A stretch of 64,000 nt of DNA from Arthrobacter sp. Hiyo8 (lineage in GTDB: Bacteria; Actinomycetota; Actinomycetes; Actinomycetales; Micrococcaceae), in assembly GCA_001549895.1 (NCBI GenBank), contig AP014719.1:4278001-4342000 (forward strand). Direction: 5' to 3'. Made by a program: the position numbers and the translations under genes. The notes under the pieces are model-generated. The model worked only from the letters and a program-made list of their open reading frames with translations. It did not search any database and had not been told where the DNA came from. Below are positions 35,880 through 46,309 of this stretch, one piece after another (position 1 is the stretch's first letter; the number at the start of each line of letters is the position of its first letter).

Positions 35880-36789
35880 TGCCTGAAGGGCATTCCATCC
35901 ATCGCCTGGCGCGCCAGTTCCAGGATGTTTTCGCCGGCCACGTGCTGGAAGTCTCCAGCCCCAGGGCCGTTTCACCGCGGGTGCGGCGCTTTTGGACCGC
36001 CACGAACTGCTCGAAGCGACGGCGCACGGCAAGCAGCTCTTCCTCCGTTTTGACCACGGGGTGCTCCTGCATGTCCATCTGGGTCTCTACGGTGCGTGGA
36101 GCTTCGGTGGCGATGAATCCTTCACCGGGGCCTCGAGCATCGGGGCTCCGCGGCGGATCGGCGAACGGGAGAGTTTCTCGCCGGAAGCAGAGCAAGGTGC
36201 CGGCAAAGGGGGCGCCAGAAGCTACGCGGGTCCGCCTGAGCCCGTGGGTGCCGTCCGCGTTCGCCTCATTTCAGCGAACGGCTGGGCGGATCTCAGGGGC
36301 GCTACGACGTGCGCAGCGATCACCGATGCGGAGGCCGCTGCCGTCCTGGCGCGCCTGGGTCCGGATCCTCTCCACAACCGGCCCGACGATCGCGACGAGT
36401 TCGTCCGCCGCTTGCTGCGCCGCAAGACCGCCGTCGGGCTCCTCCTCATGGACCAGGCAATCGTGGCCGGAATCGGCAATATCTATCGCGCGGAAGTGCT
36501 GTTCCGCCAGCGCGTTGATCCGTGGACCCCGGGCAGCTCTCTGGGCGCCGAAACCGCCGGACGACTGTGGGATGACACCGTGGCGGCGATGTCCGACGGC
36601 GTCCGTGACGGGCGGATTGTTACGACCCCATCGGCTTTGTGGAGCGGCGGGAACGCCGGAGCGCTCGACGGCGAGGCGCACTTTGTCTACAAGCGGCACG
36701 GACAGCCGTGCCGGCGATGCGGCGAAACAGTGGGACTGGCCGAGATCGGTGCGCGCAAACTCTATTGGTGCCCCGGCTGCCAGAACTGA
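35879..36789 (+). CDS. Fpg/Nei family DNA glycosylase, Nei2-like (frameshifted)
   Basis: About 303 residues. Begins MPEGHSIHRLARQF, the Nei2 N-terminal form with catalytic Pro2/Glu3; H2TH region MDQAIVAGIGNIYRAEVLFRQ; C-terminal zinc finger CRRCG...CPGC with Lys in the loop. One base is missing at 35959-35962 (CCCC for CCCCC), restoring SPQGRFTAGAALLDRHELLEA. Removes oxidised pyrimidines by beta/delta elimination. Same transcription unit as rpiB. Confidence 0.9.
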
Positions 36790-36812
36790 AGTGCGCCTTT
36801 GGCGGGCGCAAA

Positions 36813-36844
36813 CAGGCGGAAACACGAACAGGCGGAAACACGAA
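36813..36844. repeat. Tandem direct repeat, two copies of 16 bp
   Basis: CAGGCGGAAACACGAA occurs at 36813-36828 and again at 36829-36844, directly after nei and before a hairpin. No coding frame is implied. Confidence 0.8.
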
Positions 36845-36868
36845 GGGCCCCTCATGGAGGGGCCTTCG
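36841..36868 (-). terminator. Hairpin terminator downstream of tRNA-Gly
   Basis: CGAAGGGCCCCTC / GAGGGGCCTTCG around an ATG loop with one bulged base, directly 3' of the tRNA-Gly on the - strand. Confidence 0.6.
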
Positions 36869-36876
36869 TTCTGTGG

Positions 36877-36947
36877 AGGGGACGACGGGAATCGAACCCG
36901 CGTAATCAGTTTGGAAGACTGAGGCTTTACCATTAAGCTACGTCCCC
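36877..36947 (-). tRNA. tRNA-Gly (TCC)
   Basis: On the - strand: acceptor GGGGACG/CGTCCCC, D-arm GCTTAATGGTAAAGC, anticodon stem-loop CAGTCTTCCAAACTG (TCC), T-arm CGGGTTCGATTCCCG, discriminator T followed by encoded CCA (TGG at 36874-36876 on the + strand). Confidence 0.93.
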
Positions 36948-37100
36948 GCGCAAGGCTGCATGGGTCTCTACGAATCTATCAGAGGGTTCCGTGCATCTTT
37001 CCGGTGGCTGTTGAAGCCGGATATAACTAAACCTAATTCAGGGCCAAGTGTCAAATGTGCATTCTCCGGCGAGATGCCCGTAGACTGTCCTGTGCATTCA

Positions 37101-37175
37101 CGGGGTGTAGCTCAGCTTGGCTAGAGCGCCTGCTTTGGGAGCAGGAAGTCGCAGGTTCAAATCCTGTCACCCCGA
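37101..37175 (+). tRNA. tRNA-Pro (TGG)
   Basis: Acceptor CGGGGTG/CACCCCG with discriminator A, D-arm GCTCAGCTTGGCTAGAGC, anticodon stem CCTGC/GCAGG around TTTGGGA (TGG reads CCA), T-arm CAGGTTCAAATCCTG. About 70 nt upstream of tig on the same strand. Confidence 0.95.
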
Positions 37176-37243
37176 CTCTGTGTGCCTGTTCCGGTCCGGA
37201 ACGCGGCAGAACCCCATCCCACAAAACCAGGAGTACTTAGACT

Positions 37244-38610
37244 GTGAAGAGCGCTGTCGAGAACCTCACCGCCACGCGGGTCAAGCTCAACGTTGAGGTT
37301 CCCTTTGAGGAACTGAAGCCGAGCATCGATGCCGCTTACAAGACCGTTGCTTCGCAGATCCAGGTTCCCGGTTCCGCAAGGGCAAAGTTCCCTCCAAGCT
37401 GGTTGACCAGCGCGTTGGCCGCGGCTACGTCCTGGAGACCGCCATCAACGATGGCCTCAACGGCTGGTACCAGGCTGCCGTCCAGGAAGCCGGCCTCCGT
37501 CCGCTGAGCCGTCCCGAGGTTGAGATCACCGAGGTTCCGGACCCGTCCTCGACCGACGGTGAACTGAAGTTCCAGGTTGAGATCGACGTCCGTCCCGAGG
37601 TTGAGCTCCCCGACTACGCCGGCATCAAGGTAGAGGTTGCCGCAGCCGATTCCTCCGACGCCGACGTCGACAAGGCCCTCGACGAGCTCCGCGGCCGCTT
37701 CGGCACGCTGAAGTCCGTTGACCGCCCGGCCGCCGATGGTGACTTCCTGACCATCGACATCACCGCCACGATCGACGGCGCTGAGATCGACTCCGCCACC
37801 GGCCTGTCCTACCAGGTTGGCGCAGGCACCATGCTTGAAGGCCTCGATGAGGCCGTCACCGGCCTTTCTGCCGAAGAAGAAGCAATCTTCGACACCACCC
37901 TGGTTGGCGGCGAGCACGCCGGCGAAGCAGCCCAGGTCAAGGTTGTTGTCAAGACCGTCAAGGAGCGCGAGCTTCCTGAGGCCAACGACGACTTCGCCCA
38001 GTTGGCATCCGAGTTCGACACCCTCGCCGAACTGCGTGAAGACCTTGCCAAGCAGGCCGCTGAGTCCAAGGTCGTCGGCCAGGGCGTCGAAGCCCGTGAC
38101 AAGGTCCTGGACAAGCTCGTGGAGCTCATCGAGGTTCCGGTTCCGGACTCTGTAGTCGAAGAGCAGCTCGAAGCGCACTTCAACCCGGAGAACGCCCACG
38201 GTGAAGGCGATCACGACACCGAGGAACACCGCGCCGAGGTCAAGGCCAACACCGCCCGCGCCTTCCAGAACGAGATCATCCTTGACGCCATTGCCGACAA
38301 GGAAGAAGTGAGCGTCAGCCAGAACGAGCTGATCGACTACATCGTCACCACGGCAAGCCAGTACGGCATGGACCCGAACCAGTTCGCCCAGATCATCGAT
38401 CAGAGTGGCCAGGTTCCCATGATGGTTTCCGAGGTCCGCCGCCGTAAGGCTCTCGCAGTTGTCCTCGGCCAGGCCGAGGTTGTCGACTCCGAGGGCAACA
38501 AGGTCGACCTCAGCGACTTCGTGCGCCCCGCAGGCGAAGAGGCCTCCGTCGAGGAAGCCGAAGAGGCAGCTGTTGTTCCGAGCGACGACCCCGCCGCAGT
38601 GAAGTTCTAG
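37244..38610 (+). CDS. tig: Trigger factor (frameshifted)
   Basis: Ribosome-bound chaperone with peptidyl-prolyl isomerase activity, about 455 residues. GTG start with AGGAG upstream. Ribosome-binding loop is GFRKGKVPSKLV after restoring one base near 37371-37374 (GGTTCCGC should be GGTTTCCGC or GGCTTCCGC). PPIase domain in the middle (DFLTIDITATIDGAEIDSATG; VGAGTMLEGLDEAVTG), then the helical C-domain, ending in an acidic tail EEASVEEAEEAAV. Heads the tig-clpP1-clpP2-clpX cluster, conserved in bacteria. Confidence 0.95.
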
Positions 38611-38619
38611 TTTCAACTC

Positions 38620-38653
38620 AAGCCGCCCCCGGATCATAGATCCGGGGCGGCTT
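38620..38653 (+). terminator. Hairpin terminator after tig
   Basis: AAGCCGCCCCCGGAT (38620-38634) and ATCCGGGGCGGCTT (38640-38653) pair over 14 bp with one unpaired C. The single extra C fits the base-deletion pattern seen elsewhere in the window. Confidence 0.75.
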
Positions 38654-38849
38654 GGTTTAAGCCCGGAACCGTGCAAAGTACGCCCTTCCGCAATCGTGCG
38701 CCGTCAGCGAACAGCGCGATTTGGGAGAACAAATCGCCGTGGAAAACGGTTAGTGTCCAAGTAGTGAAGATCAGGGATGGCAAGTTCAGCAATGGCCCTG
38801 TCACCAGCGAGAGGTAAGTACTTATGTCACAGCACGCAGAGGCCCCAGG

Positions 38850-39461
38850 ATGGCAACCGTCGATCCAGCGGCCCAGGACAACTACATCTACAACCGCCTG
38901 CTGAAAGAGCGCATCATCTGGCTCGGATCCGAAGTCCGTGACGAAAACGCCAACGCGATCTGCTCCCAGCTCCTCCTCCTCTCGGCTGAAGACCCTGAGA
39001 AGGACATCTACCTCTACATCAACTCGCCTGGCGGCTCCGTGACCGCCGGCATGGCTATCTACGACACCATGCAGTTCATCCCGAACGACGTCGTGACGGT
39101 TGCCACCGGCCTCGCGGCCTCCATGGGCCAGTTCCTCCTTTCCTCGGGCACCAAGGGCAAGCGCTACGCCACGCCCAACGCCCGCATCCTGATGCACCAG
39201 CCTTCCGGCGGCATCGGTGGCACGGCGTCGGACATCAAGATCCAGGCGGAGCTGATCCTTCACATGAAGAAGGTCATGGCCGAGCTGACAGCCGAACAGA
39301 CCGGACAGACCGTGGAGACCATCCTCAAGGACAACGACCGCGACAAGTGGTTCACGGCCACCGAAGCGCTCGAGTACGGCTTCTTCGACAAGATCTCCGC
39401 CCACGCAGGCTCTGTGGCCGGTGGCGGCGGAACGGCCAACTCGTCGAATTCCGAGAAGTAA
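38850..39461 (+). CDS. clpP1: ATP-dependent Clp protease proteolytic subunit 1
   Basis: 203 residues from ATG 38850 (MATVDPAAQDNYIYNRLL). Catalytic Ser in GLAASMGQFLL, His in ILMHQPSGG, and the Asp region; INSPGGSVTAGMAIYDTM is the handle. A longer start at 38824 (MSQHAEA) would come into frame if one C is missing in CCCC at 38843-38846, in line with the general deletion pattern. C-terminal tail is Gly/Ser-rich. Paired with clpP2 31 nt downstream; ClpP1 and ClpP2 form a mixed 14-mer in actinobacteria. Confidence 0.96.
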   Translation: MATVDPAAQDNYIYNRLLKERIIWLGSEVRDENANAICSQLLLLSAEDPEKDIYLYINSPGGSVTAGMAIYDTMQFIPNDVVTVATGLAASMGQFLLSSGTKGKRYATPNARILMHQPSGGIGGTASDIKIQAELILHMKKVMAELTAEQTGQTVETILKDNDRDKWFTATEALEYGFFDKISAHAGSVAGGGGTANSSNSEK

Positions 39462-39492
39462 CCGGCACCAAGAAACATTCAGATCAGGAGCA

Positions 39493-40158
39493 ATGAAAAT
39501 GAACTACAACTTTGGATGGTCTGCCGGTAATCTCCCGTCCAGCCGCTACGTCCTCCCGCAGTTCGAGGAGCGCACGCCCTACGGCTTCAAGCGCCAGGAC
39601 CCGTACACGAAACTCTTCGAGGACCGCATCATCTTTCTCGGTGTGCAGGTTGACGACGCTTCTGCCGACGACATCATGGCCCAGCTGCTGGTGCTCGAGT
39701 CCACGGACCCGGACCGCGACATCACGTTGTACATCAACTCGCCGGGTGGCTCGTTCACGGCCATGACGGCGATCTACGACACGATGACGTACATTCGTCC
39801 GGAGATCCAGACCGTGTGCCTCGGCCAGGCGGCCAGCGCGGCGGCTGTGCTGCTCGCGGCAGGTACGGCGGGCAAACGCCTCGCCCTGCCCAACGCCCGG
39901 GTCCTGATCCACCAGCCGTCGCTGTCCGGCGGCCAAGGGGGCCAGGCTTCCGACCTCGAGATCCAGGCCGCAGAAGTCATGCGCATGCGCTCATGGCTTG
40001 AGGACACGCTGGCCAAGCACTCCGGTCGGACGCCGGAACAGGTCAACAACGATATCGAGCGCGACAAGATCCTCACCGCTGCCGAGGCAATGAACTACGG
40101 ATTGATCGACCAGGTGCTCGATTCCCGCAAGATCAAGCCCCAGGCTATCGCCAGGTAA
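39493..40158 (+). CDS. clpP2: ATP-dependent Clp protease proteolytic subunit 2
   Basis: 221 residues, intact. ATG 39493 with AGGAG 2-3 nt upstream; an in-frame ATG at 39499 is also possible. Begins KMNYNFGWSAGNLPSSRYVLPQFEER, a propeptide-like N-terminus. Catalytic Ser in GQAASAAAVLL, His in VLIHQPSLSG. The two-subunit arrangement with clpP1 and the downstream clpX marks the essential ClpP1P2 system of actinobacteria. Confidence 0.96.
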   Translation: MKMNYNFGWSAGNLPSSRYVLPQFEERTPYGFKRQDPYTKLFEDRIIFLGVQVDDASADDIMAQLLVLESTDPDRDITLYINSPGGSFTAMTAIYDTMTYIRPEIQTVCLGQAASAAAVLLAAGTAGKRLALPNARVLIHQPSLSGGQGGQASDLEIQAAEVMRMRSWLEDTLAKHSGRTPEQVNNDIERDKILTAAEAMNYGLIDQVLDSRKIKPQAIAR

Positions 40159-40342
40159 CTGGCCAAAACTCGACGCCGGTGCGGTTCAGGAAATATGGAC
40201 CGCATCGGCGTTCTGTTTCAACCCAAGCAGCCCATTGTGTCCTACAGTGGAAGTTGTCATGGTGGCGCCCCCGCTGCGATCGGCGCGAAATCGCGGATAG
40301 GTACGGGGCTGCACCACCCGCATGAAACGAAGGGATTCCCAC

Positions 40343-41628
40343 ATGGCTCGGATTGGCGAGAGCACGGATCTGCTGAAGTGTTCTTTCTGCGGAAAGAGCC
40401 AAAAGCAGGTTCGGAAGCTGATTGCCGGCCCGGCGTGTACATCTGCGACGAGTGCATCGAACTCTGCAACGAGATCATCGAAGAGGAGCTCGCCGAAGTA
40501 TCGGATCTCGGTAGCTTCGAGTTGCCCAAGCCGCGGGAGATCTTCGACTTCCTCCAGGAATACGTCATTGGGCAGGAGCCCGCGAAACGCTCCCTCGCCG
40601 TCGCGGTCTACAACCACTACAAGCGCATCCAGGCGGGCCACGCACCGAAGACCGGCCTCGGTGAAGGTGGACACCATGAGGACGTGGAGATCGCCAAGTC
40701 CAACATCCTGCTGATCGGTCCCACCGGCTGCGGCAAGACCTACTTGGCACAAACCCTTGCCCGCCGCCTGAACGTACCGTTCGCTGTTGCCGACGCCACG
40801 GCCCTGACGGAGGCCGGTTACGTTGGCGAAGACGTCGAAAACATCCTCCTGAAGCTCATCCAGGCCGCCGACTACGACGTCAAGAAGGCCGAACAAGGCA
40901 TCATCTACATCGACGAGATCGACAAGATTTCGCGCAAGAGCGAGAATCCGTCCATCACGCGCGATGTGTCCGGCGAGGGTGTGCAGCAGGCGCTTCTCAA
41001 GATCCTCGAAGGCACAGTGGCCTCGGTTCCGCCCCAGGGCGGACGCAAACACCCGCACCAGGAATTCATCCAGATCGACACCACCAACGTGCTGTTCATT
41101 GTGGCCGGTGCGTTCGCCGGGCTCGAGGACATCATTGGATCGCGGTCCGGCCGCAAAGGCATAGGCTTCGGGGCCCCGCTCAACGAGGTCAAGGACAACG
41201 CGGACAGCTACGGCGAGGTGATGCCGGAGGATCTGCTCAAGTTCGGGCTGATTCCCGAATTCATCGGGCGCCTGCCCGTGATCACCACTGTGTCCAACCT
41301 TGACCGTTCCGCGCTCATCCAGATTCTCTCCAAGCCCAAGAACGCCCTGATCAAGCAGTACCAGAAGATGTTTCAGCTGGACGGCGTGGAGCTTTTGTTC
41401 GACGACGACGCCCTGGACTCGATCGCGGACCAAGCCCTTGAACGTGGCACCGGAGCCCGCGGCCTGCGTGCCATCATGGAGGAAGTGCTGCTACCGGTCA
41501 TGTTCGACCTGCCAAGCAGGGACGACATCGCCAGCGTCGTCATCACTGCCGATGCCGTGAACAAGAAGGGCCAGCCCACCATGATCGCGCACGAGGTCAT
41601 TGCGAAGCGTCGGAATAAGTCCGCCTAG
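40343..41628 (+). CDS. clpX: ClpX ATPase subunit of Clp protease (frameshifted)
   Basis: About 428 residues. ATG 40343 gives [30 protein letters not shown] and CDECIELCNEII: the four Cys of the N-terminal zinc domain are present. One base is missing at about 40429-40433, in the run before GVYICDEC. AAA+ core: Walker A GPTGCGKTYLAQTLAR, Walker B GIIYIDEIDKI, pore loop GYVGEDVEN, RKH loop GGRKHPHQEF, sensor II FGLIPEFIGRLP. Unfolds tagged substrates for ClpP1P2. Separated from clpP2 by 184 bp, so it may also have its own promoter. Confidence 0.96.
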
Positions 41629-41708
41629 CCAGAGGTTGGCATGATTGGTGCCGGACACCGTTTTCGTCCGCCTACCCGCGCCCCTTACGCCTATCGAAGG
41701 AGTTCCCT

Positions 41709-42319
41709 GTGCCCGAGCAGACCGCCAACAAGGTCGATTTCTGGTTCGATCCCATGTGCCCATTTGCCTGGGTGACATCCCGCTGGATCGGTGAAGTTGA
41801 AGACGTCCGCGGCATCGAGACCAACTGGAACGTCATGAGTCTCTCGGTCCTCAACGAAGGCCGCGAACTGCCTGCCGAATACACCGAGAAGATGAAGCAG
41901 GGCTGGGGACCTGTCCGGGTCATCATTGCCGCCCGCGAGCTGCACGGAGACGAATACGTCAAGCCGTTGTACGACGCGATGGGGTCCCTCATCCACCACG
42001 AAGGCATCAAGGATTTCGCCGAGGTCATCTCGAAGGCCCTGGCTGAAACCGGCCTTCCCGCCGAGTTGGCACGCTTCGCCGATTCCGAGGAATACGACGT
42101 CCAGCTGCGTGCAAGCCATGAATCGGGATCTCCTTGGTGGGCCAGGATGTTGGCACCCCCGTGGTCGCCGTCAACGGCACGGCCTTCTTCGGTCCTGTCC
42201 TCACCCGTATTCCCGTGGCGAGGAAGCCGCCGGATCTGGGACGCCACGGTCACCTTGGCCGGGTACCGCACTTCTTCGAACTCAAGCGCAGCCGCACGGA
42301 AAGCCCGGAATTCAACTAG
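41709..42319 (+). CDS. DsbA-family oxidoreductase, mycothiol-dependent nitroreductase-like (frameshifted four times)
   Basis: About 204 residues. VDFWFDPMCPFAWVTSRWI carries the CPFA active site with one Cys, as in the Rv2466c family of mycothiol-dependent reductases. Then RELPAEYTEKMKQGWGPVRVIIAAREL and DVGTPVVAVNGTAFFGPVLTRIP. Breaks at 42125-42127 (GGG for GGGG), 42212-42214 (CCC), 42230-42231 (CC) and 42266-42267 (CC). The last frame ends PHFFELKRSRTESPEFN. It protects against oxidants and nitro-compounds using mycothiol; this supports an actinobacterial host. GTG start with GAAGGAG upstream. Confidence 0.88.
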
Positions 42320-42353
42320 CCCGGAATTCAACCAGCTTGAGCCGTGGGCCACG

Positions 42354-43227
42354 CTATTTCAGGAACCGCGACGTTCGACGGTCTGCGAGGATCTTTCCGT
42401 TTGTCTGGCAGCCAGGGCAATACTGCAATGACGTGTCGGCAAAGGACACCTCGCGGATCGTGGTCCCGCACGCGGGGCAAGGCTGGCCGCCCTGCCGTGG
42501 ACCCGCATGGTGTTCCGTTTGGTGTCCTTGAGTTCGCTTGACGCTTTCCCGACGGCGGCGGCCACAGCCGCACCCAGGACGCTTTCGATGGACTCATAGA
42601 GGACACGGGTGGTGTCCTTGTCCAGCGACTTGGCGATCGCGAACGGTGAAATCCTGGCTGCGTGAAGGATCTCGTCGCTGTAGGCGTTCCCGATGCCCGC
42701 GATGACGCCTTGGCTCCGAAGGACTCCCTTGATCTGGTGCGCGTTTGTGGAAAGGATTCCGGCCAAGGTCTCCTCCGTGAAGGCCGGGCTCAGCGGGTCC
42801 GGGCCAAGCGTCGCTATTCCCGGAACGTCCAGGGGCCTGCGCACCACGTATACGGCCAGGCTTTTCTTCGTCCCGGCCTCCGTCAGGTCCACTCCGACGT
42901 GGGTTGAACCGTCGCTCTTGGTGAAGCCAATCCTTGCCGCAATATTGCTGCCGCCCATCCGAAGCTGGGTTTGCGACGGCTGCTCCGTGTAGCGGAGCCA
43001 CCCGGCCTTGGCGAGGTGGAAGATGAAATGGATGCCTTCGGCGTCGAGGCTGACGAACTTTCCGAAGCGTTCCACACCGACGATCTTGCGACCCTCCAGC
43101 GCTGAGTAAGGGGATCGGCTGTCTTCAGCACGGCAAAAGAGGTGATCTGGATCTTCGTCAGTTCGGCACCGAGAAGATTCCTGCCCAGAAAGGCAGTCAG
43201 CCCGGCCACCTCGGGAAGTTCTGGCAT
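42354..43227 (-). CDS. Formamidopyrimidine-DNA glycosylase family, second Fpg/Nei-type enzyme (frameshifted twice)
   Basis: About 291 residues, start ATG 43227 with MPELPEVAGLTAFLGR (catalytic Pro2 and Glu). After one restored base near 43110-43113 (GGGG for GGGGG) the frame continues PPYSALEGRKIVGVERFGKFVSL. H2TH motif IKGVLRSQGVIAGIGNAYSDEIL, Asn in GIGNAY. A second base missing at 42495-42496 restores HGQGGQPCPACGTTIREVSF and the zinc finger ends QYCPGCQTNG. The conserved PELPEV motif indicates Fpg rather than Nei2. Removes oxidised purines such as 8-oxoG. Confidence 0.87.
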
Positions 43228-43625
43228 AGCAACACTGTGCCACAAAGCACCGGCACCCAGAACCCCGGAGGCCCGCAGCGAGGCCTCCGAATTACATGCC
43301 AGTAGTTCCTGAAGGGGGCTTGTGCTGGCCGGGGAGCGGGTCAAGAATAGAACTTACCCACTTCGAAAGAAGAGGGACACGGAAACCAGAGATTCAGTGA
43401 TATGCATCTGACGCAGCCTTCGGCAAAGTTGGATGCAAGCTACCAGTGACGAGGTAGGAAGACCTGAAAGTCCGAGGATTCCGCCAGACTGCCAAGACGT
43501 CACCGGGCAGCCGAAAAGTCGAAGCCCCACCAACGGCTAAACGCTGATGGGGCTTCCCCTTTGCCCTGAAATCCCAAGTGCCTGGAACTTCCCGGCGGCC
43601 CGGAAACTTCCCGGGCTCTTCCAAA
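43228..43625. other. Intergenic region between fpg and valS
   Basis: About 400 bp with no believable gene on either strand; the short ORFs here lack ribosome sites and family features. It holds a valS terminator (see 43521-43556) and presumably the fpg promoter, located upstream of 43227 on the - strand. Confidence 0.6.
43521..43556 (-). terminator. Hairpin terminator downstream of valS
   Basis: GAAGCCCCA (43521-43529) pairs with TGGGGCTTC (43548-43556), followed on the - strand by CGACTTTT. About 70 nt after the valS end. Confidence 0.7.
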
Positions 43626-46246
43626 CTACGCCTGGGCGGGTTCCTCGGCAGGCGCCAGGACTACGTCGCTCACCGTGAGTTCGCCGTCCCGGCTACCAGT
43701 GAAATCTCCTGGGCGTTGGCCGCGGCCTTCAGGTCTCCCAGTCCGGCTTCCAGCTGTGCCACAAACGACTCGGTAGCGGTGATCGTGGCCGACAGGACCT
43801 CGGTGCGCTGCTTGACCTTGGCCTCGGACTTGGCCTTGCGGATGCCGCTCAGCGCGATGCCGACGGTGCCCAGCATGGTGGTGTCGCCGTCGACGATTTC
43901 CACTGCTGCCGGCCACGCCGCGCGATGGACCGAACCCGTGCGCCACCAGCTCCAGACCTCTTCGGTGGCGAAGGGCAGGAACGGCGCGAACAGCCGCAAC
44001 AGCGCATCCAGCGTGGTGGCAAGGGCAGCAAGCACGGATGCCTGCTCGGTCTCGCCGGCCGCACCGTAGGCGCGATCCTTGATGAGCTCCACGTAGTCGT
44101 CCGTGAACTGCCAGAAGAACGATTCCGTGATCTGCAGGGCGCGGGCGTAGTCGTAGTTGTCGAACGCCTTGGTGGACTGTGCCACGACATCGGCCAGCTG
44201 CGCGAGCAATGCCCGGTCTAAGGGGTTGCTCAGGACGGAAAGGTCCGCGCCGACCACCGAGTTCTCCGTGGCGCCCAGGTTCAACACGAACTTGGAGGCA
44301 TTGAGCAGCTTGATGGCCAGGCGGCGCCCGATCTTCATCTGGGCGATCTCGTAGGCGGTGTCGGCGCCGAGCTTGGCCGAGGCGGCCCAGTAACGGACGG
44401 CGTCGGAGCCGAATTCGTTCAGGACGTCGGTGGGAACAACCACGTTGCCTTTGGACTTGGACATCTTCTTGCGGTCCGGGTCCAGGATCCAGCCCGAGAT
44501 GGCGGCGTGCTTCCACGGCGCGCTGTCCTGCAGGGCATCTGCCCGGACAGCCGAGGAGAAGAGCCAGGTGCGGATGATGTCGTGGCCCTGCGGCCGGAGG
44601 TCGAAGGGGTAGACCTTGCCGAACAGTTCCTCGTCACGGCTCCAGCCGCCCACGATCTGCGGGGTCAGCGAAGACGTGGCCCAGGTGTCCAGGACATCCG
44701 CGTCGCCGATGAAGCCATTGGGCTGCTCGCGCTGGGACTCGTCGAAGCCGGGGGCCGCGTCCGCCGCAGGGTCCACGGGAAGGGACTCGTCGGACGGCAG
44801 GATCGGGTTCTCGTAGTCCGGGTAGCCCTGGGCATCCAGCGGGTACCAGGCGGGGATCGGCACACCGAAGAAGCGCTGGCGTGAAACGAGCCAGTCACCG
44901 TTCAGCCCGGAAATCCAGTTCTCGTAGCGGGAACGCATGAACGACGGGTGGAATTCGATCTCGTGTCCGCGCGCGATCAACCGCTCGCGGCGGTCCTCGT
45001 CCCGTCCGCCATTGCGGATGTACCACTGGCGCGAGGTGACAACTTCAAGGGGCTTGTCGCCCTTCTCGAAGAAGTTCACGGGGTGCGTGATCTTCTTGGG
45101 CTCGCCATCCAGCAAATCGGCGGCGGCGAGAAGCTCGACCACCGCCTCCTTGGCAGAGAACGCAGTCTTGCCTGCGATCGCCGCGTAGGCTTCCTTGCCG
45201 GCGTCGGTGGTGATCCACTCGGGTGTCTCGGCGATGATGCGGCCGTCGCGGCCCATGATGGCGCGGGTGGGCAACTGCAGCTCGCGCCACCAGGTGACGT
45301 CGGTCAGGTCGCCGAAGGTACAGACCATGGCGATGCCGGAACCCTTGTCCGCCTTGGCGAGCGGATGGGCTTTGACCTCGAGTTCGACGTCGAACAGGGG
45401 AGACGTGACGGTCTTGCCGAACAGCGGCTGGTAGCGCTCGTCGTCGGGGTTCGCCACCAACGCGGCGCACGCGGCGAGGAGTTCCGGACGTGTTGTCTCG
45501 ATGTAGATCTTCTCGCCGTCAGCGGTGAAGAAAGGGTAGCGGTAGTACGCGCCGGCAACCTCGCGGTCCTCGAGTTCGGCCTGCGCGACGGCGGTACGGA
45601 ACGTCACGTCCCACAGGGTGGGGGCCTCGGCCATGTAGGCGTCACCGGCGTTCAGGTTCGCGAGGAAGGCACGCTGGGACACCGCACGGGAGGTGTCGTC
45701 GATGGTGCGGTAGGTGAGGTCCCAGTCAACGGACAGGCCGAGTGTCTGGAACAGGTTCTCGAAGACCTTTTCGTCTTCGACGGCGAGTTCCTCGCAGAGT
45801 TCGATGAAGTTCTGGCGCGAGACGACGTCGAAATCGCGCTGGTTCTTGGCCGGCTGTGCCGGCGGGCGGTAGTCGGCGTTGTAGGGAATGGCGGGATCGC
45901 AGCGAACGCCGTAGTAGTTCTGGACGCGGCGCTCGGTAGGCAGCCCGTTGTCGTCCCAGCCCATCGGGTAGAAGACGTTCTTGCCGGTCATGCGCATGTA
46001 GCGGGCCTGGACATCCGTCTGCGTGAACGAGAACATGTGGCCCACGTGGAGCGAACCGGATGCGGTGGGCGGGGGAGTGTCGATCGAGTAGACCTGCTCC
46101 CGGGTGGTGTCCGGGTTGAACTTGTAGGTTCCTTCGTCCAGCCAGCGCTGCGTCAGGGCAGCCTCGAGGCCTTCAAGGGCCGGCTTGTCGGGAACGTTGA
46201 TGGGGGCGGTGGCGGGCGTGTCTGTACCCTGCGTTGATTCAGCCAT
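43626..46246 (-). CDS. valS: Valyl-tRNA synthetase (last residues frameshifted)
   Basis: About 873 residues. HIGH motif is SLHVGHMFSFTQTD near residue 65, KMSKS at DRKKMSKSKGNVV, and GWDDNGLPTE and the CP1 editing domain in between. One base is missing at 43688-43690 (CCC for CCCC on the + strand), in the last ~20 codons, restoring LVAGDGELTVSDVVLAPAEEPAQA; otherwise the frame is open. Charges tRNA-Val. No T-box is visible before it; it is divergent from the DUF488 gene. Confidence 0.97.
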
Positions 46247-46309
46247 GGGCCAATTGTTTCATGGCGCCCTTTGTTCCGCGGCACGCAGGGGTGCAGTAGC
46301 ATGCGGGCC

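Noticed and set aside
37336..38676. 446-residue frame opposite to tig
   Set aside because: Antisense to tig, Gly/Leu/Asp-rich with no family features, a mirror of tig codon usage.
43394..43624. Minus-strand ORF between fpg and valS
   Set aside because: Low-complexity composition, no ribosome site, runs over the valS terminator.
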